64,000 nucleotides of DNA from Procambarus clarkii (Eukaryota > Arthropoda > Malacostraca > Decapoda > Cambaridae). The notes beneath the pieces were generated by a model that had not been told where the DNA came from, ran no database searches, and worked only from the letters and a program-made list of their open reading frames with translations. Positions 62,111 through 64,000 of the stretch are shown in pieces. Location: the NCBI RefSeq assembly GCF_040958095.1, contig NC_091230.1, positions 8,796,728 through 8,860,727 on the forward strand. The letters run 5' to 3'. Both the position numbers and the translations under genes were made by a program. Positions within the stretch are counted from its first letter, which is position 1. Each line of letters starts with the position of its first letter.

Positions 62111-63150
62111 TCCTTTTACCAGACACTTTGCAAACACGACACTTCAGACGCTTCTGTATCTTTACTTGGGCATGGGACAAGTTTCTGTTGCGACGTTCTG
62201 ATTTATCCACAATACGGGGTCTTTTTGCAGCAGCAGAACCACTAGGGATAATCAGCGTCTCGTCTTCTGACTCAGACGATGAAGGTACAGGTGAAGTGAA
62301 TAGTGGGCGCCTCACACCTGATGGTCCTGGTCTTGATGGTCCGGGTGTTGCAACATTTGCTCCTGCGGCATTTACATCAGGAGCATGTGGTATATCATCA
62401 TTTTCCTGTGGCCATTTACTAGGATGATAGAACAGTAGTGCTGAAAGGACTTCTTCGTGGAAATGGAGTAATGTGAGTTTCTTTCTATCTGTTGTGTAGT
62501 ATTTGTACATCACATAAGCATTATGTATAGCCATTTGCAAAATATAGAAGGTCATTTTCTTCGTCCATTTGATACTTTTCCTTGTGAAGTGATAATATTT
62601 GACCATTTGGTCAAAGTGATGAACACCTTTCATGTTTGAATTGTAGTCACAGATTGCTTTTGGCTTGTTGACAGTGACCTGTTTCACTGAAGATGTTCCA
62701 TCACGATTCCGCACTCGTTTTCTACATTCAACTCGTTGTGTATCTGCATTGTGGCAAGTTGTTATGAGTGAAACAACTCGCTTATCCTTCCACAAAATTA
62801 TGAAAGTATTGTCCTTCCGTTTGAATACAGTTTTATCTAGCGGCAATTTACCCTTTGCTTGTATCTGAAGGGTGTTAGGTGCACCACGTTGCATTCTGAT
62901 GGTACCACAGGTGTATACCCCTACTTCATGCAGCGCTTCACTCAATCGAACCGAATTATAATAGTTGTCCATATATAAATGGATAACCTTTGTTCTTCAG
63001 TGGTTCAATGAAGCCCATTACTGTTTCAATCGTCGTTTTCCTAATTCTGGCATAAATGTCAAAATCAAAGATGTAGCCAGTCTTGGATTCATCAAGCATG
63101 TAGAGCTTTATTCCATATTTATCAGGTTTATTGGGATTATTGGTCTTGAA
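62073..63150 (-). pseudogene. piggyBac-type transposase, N-terminus missing, third catalytic Asp lost
   Basis: Minus strand. From 63150: KPDKYGIKLYMLDESKTG, then TTIETVMGFIEPLKNKG; a frame slip at an ATATAT run (about 62975); then 299 open codons. MDNYYNSVRLSEAL holds the second catalytic Asp. GVHHFDQM has His (codon 62619-62621) where piggyBac transposases have Asp. RKSIKWTKKM and a C-terminal Cys-rich finger (CRVCKVSGKRRVIC) follow. The first catalytic Asp would be upstream of the truncation. It would cut and paste DNA at TTAA sites; this copy cannot. Terminal inverted repeats were not found. Confidence 0.85.
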
Positions 63151-63234
63151 AGTAAGTAAGTAATTATAAAAAAGAAGGCACCAAACCGGGAAGTCTATGT
63201 AGCACCATCAAATGTACGGGATAATCAGAGGGAG
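63151..63234. other. Junction between piggyBac and LINE
   Basis: Short unassigned stretch; the LINE 3' end probably starts here. Confidence 0.3.
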
Positions 63235-64000
63235 TTAAATATCACCAAAGACACCAATACGAGAACAGAAACGCATAAGGCGAACGATATCAAAAGTATC
63301 CGAGTCACCGAGAATACTATCGAGAGACAAGCGACCGCAGGGGACGGTCGGAAAACAAGACACACGCTCGTCCCGGAAGTGAGGATTTTCAACAAGGATA
63401 TGCACGACTGTAAGAGGGACAATGCAATTAGGATAATAAGGAGCAGGGCTTCGCTCCATCAAGTGACCATGAGTTAAGCGAGTATGGCCAATACGCAACC
63501 TCGCCAGAGCCATTTCACATCGTCGGTTATGGTGGCAGGAGGACGGCCACGAGGACATACAACCTTTAAGAGAACGTAGTTTGTTACCAGTAACAGACGA
63601 CCAACAAGCCTGCCAACAGGTAAGGATGGAGGAATGGATAACCGGGTAAAAGTCGGAATAAGGAATACCTACACGAGAGATGGGACAAGAGCGGACAGCC
63701 TCCCTGGCGTCAGCATCCGCACGCTCATTTAAAGAGACACCAATATGGCTGGGAACCCAACAAAACTCAACCGACTTAAATTTACTGTGAACAAGAAACA
63801 GCCAATGCTGGATCTCGACAACCACTGGATGAACTGGATTAAAGGACCCGAGAGCCATGAGGGCACTACGAGAGTCAACAACAACTACAACGGAAGACTG
63901 ACAACGAGAAAGCAGGAGATGACGAGCATAGAGAATAGCATAAAACTCCGCTGTAAAGATGCTAGTCTCCGGAGGTAAGGCGGCACATATAAGTGTAATC
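63235..64000 (-). pseudogene. LINE ORF2 C-terminus with RNase H (runs off the window)
   Basis: On the minus strand from 64000: TSIFTAEFYAILYA (Glu) and VVVDSRSALMALG (Asp), then FCWVPSHIGVSLNERADADA (His and Asp), completing RNase H. The C-terminal part has the MALARLRIGHTRLTHG block and YPNCIVPLTVVHIL, where the first Cys of a typical CCHC motif is changed. It ends with TAA/TGA at 63235. The part seen is open for 207 codons; the 5' part is outside the window. Typical of Jockey/I-type LINEs with RNase H; status of the whole element unknown. Confidence 0.8.

Overview
This is eukaryotic, repeat-dominated DNA, most likely from an arthropod and plausibly a decapod crustacean. The clues are arthropod-type (TTAGG)n motifs, abundant Penelope-like elements (PLEs) with GIY-YIG endonucleases, several tRNA-derived repeat families and an intron-bearing host exon. 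There are no bacterial operons. The species call is inference; the repeat content is read directly from the sequence.

Layout. 0-6 kb: a degenerate Ty3/Gypsy element (+). 6.8-10 kb: an AP-endonuclease LINE (+) with a mutated RT active site. 11-12.6 kb: a LINE scrap, a tandem repeat and a piggyBac relic. 12.9-18.9 kb: a Ty3/Gypsy element (-) with two 701-bp LTRs, a 4-bp target duplication and an unusual domain order (Gag, protease, integrase, RNase H, with no RT seen). It sits inside a LINE 3' region. 18.9-21 kb: LINE (-) and a PLE fragment (+). 22.4-31.5 kb: tandem and inverted PLE copies (family B), with a long LINE open frame nested in the third copy. 31.5-34.2 kb: inverted arrays of a 260-bp tRNA-derived repeat. 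34.3-38.2 kb and 46.4-56.4 kb: PLE family C copies in both orientations. 38.6-41.3 kb: a LINE with a restriction-like endonuclease. 41.6-42.4 and 53.4-54.0 kb: further tRNA-derived arrays. 43.2-44.4 kb: 3' end of a LINE with RNase H. 44.9-45.1 kb: the only convincing host coding sequence, the last exon of a short-chain dehydrogenase gene. 48.8-51.3 kb: a twin-primed (5'-inverted) LINE flanked by an 11-bp target duplication. 51.6-52.3 kb: a solo copy of the 701-bp LTR. 56.5-58.3 kb: four MITEs in a row. 59.7-61.5 kb: SINEs. 61.6-63.2 kb: a piggyBac transposase (-) with its associated tandem repeat. 63.2-64 kb: another LINE RNase H (-).

Two themes tie the window together. First, about 30 (TA)n arrays between 21.4 and 59.7 kb lie at element boundaries: MITE ends, PLE family C tails, restriction-like-endonuclease LINE tails, tRNA-like arrays and the solo LTR all stop at them. 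Second, the PLE-associated repeats carry hammerhead-ribozyme-like motifs. Family C shows a complete three-way-junction fold with a non-canonical core, and family B shows a canonical CUGAUGA...GAAAC core without a recognised stem III. Almost every mobile ORF is broken by stops or frameshifts. The exceptions are the 821-codon LINE frame at 28.8-31.2 kb and the integrase of the second Gypsy element.
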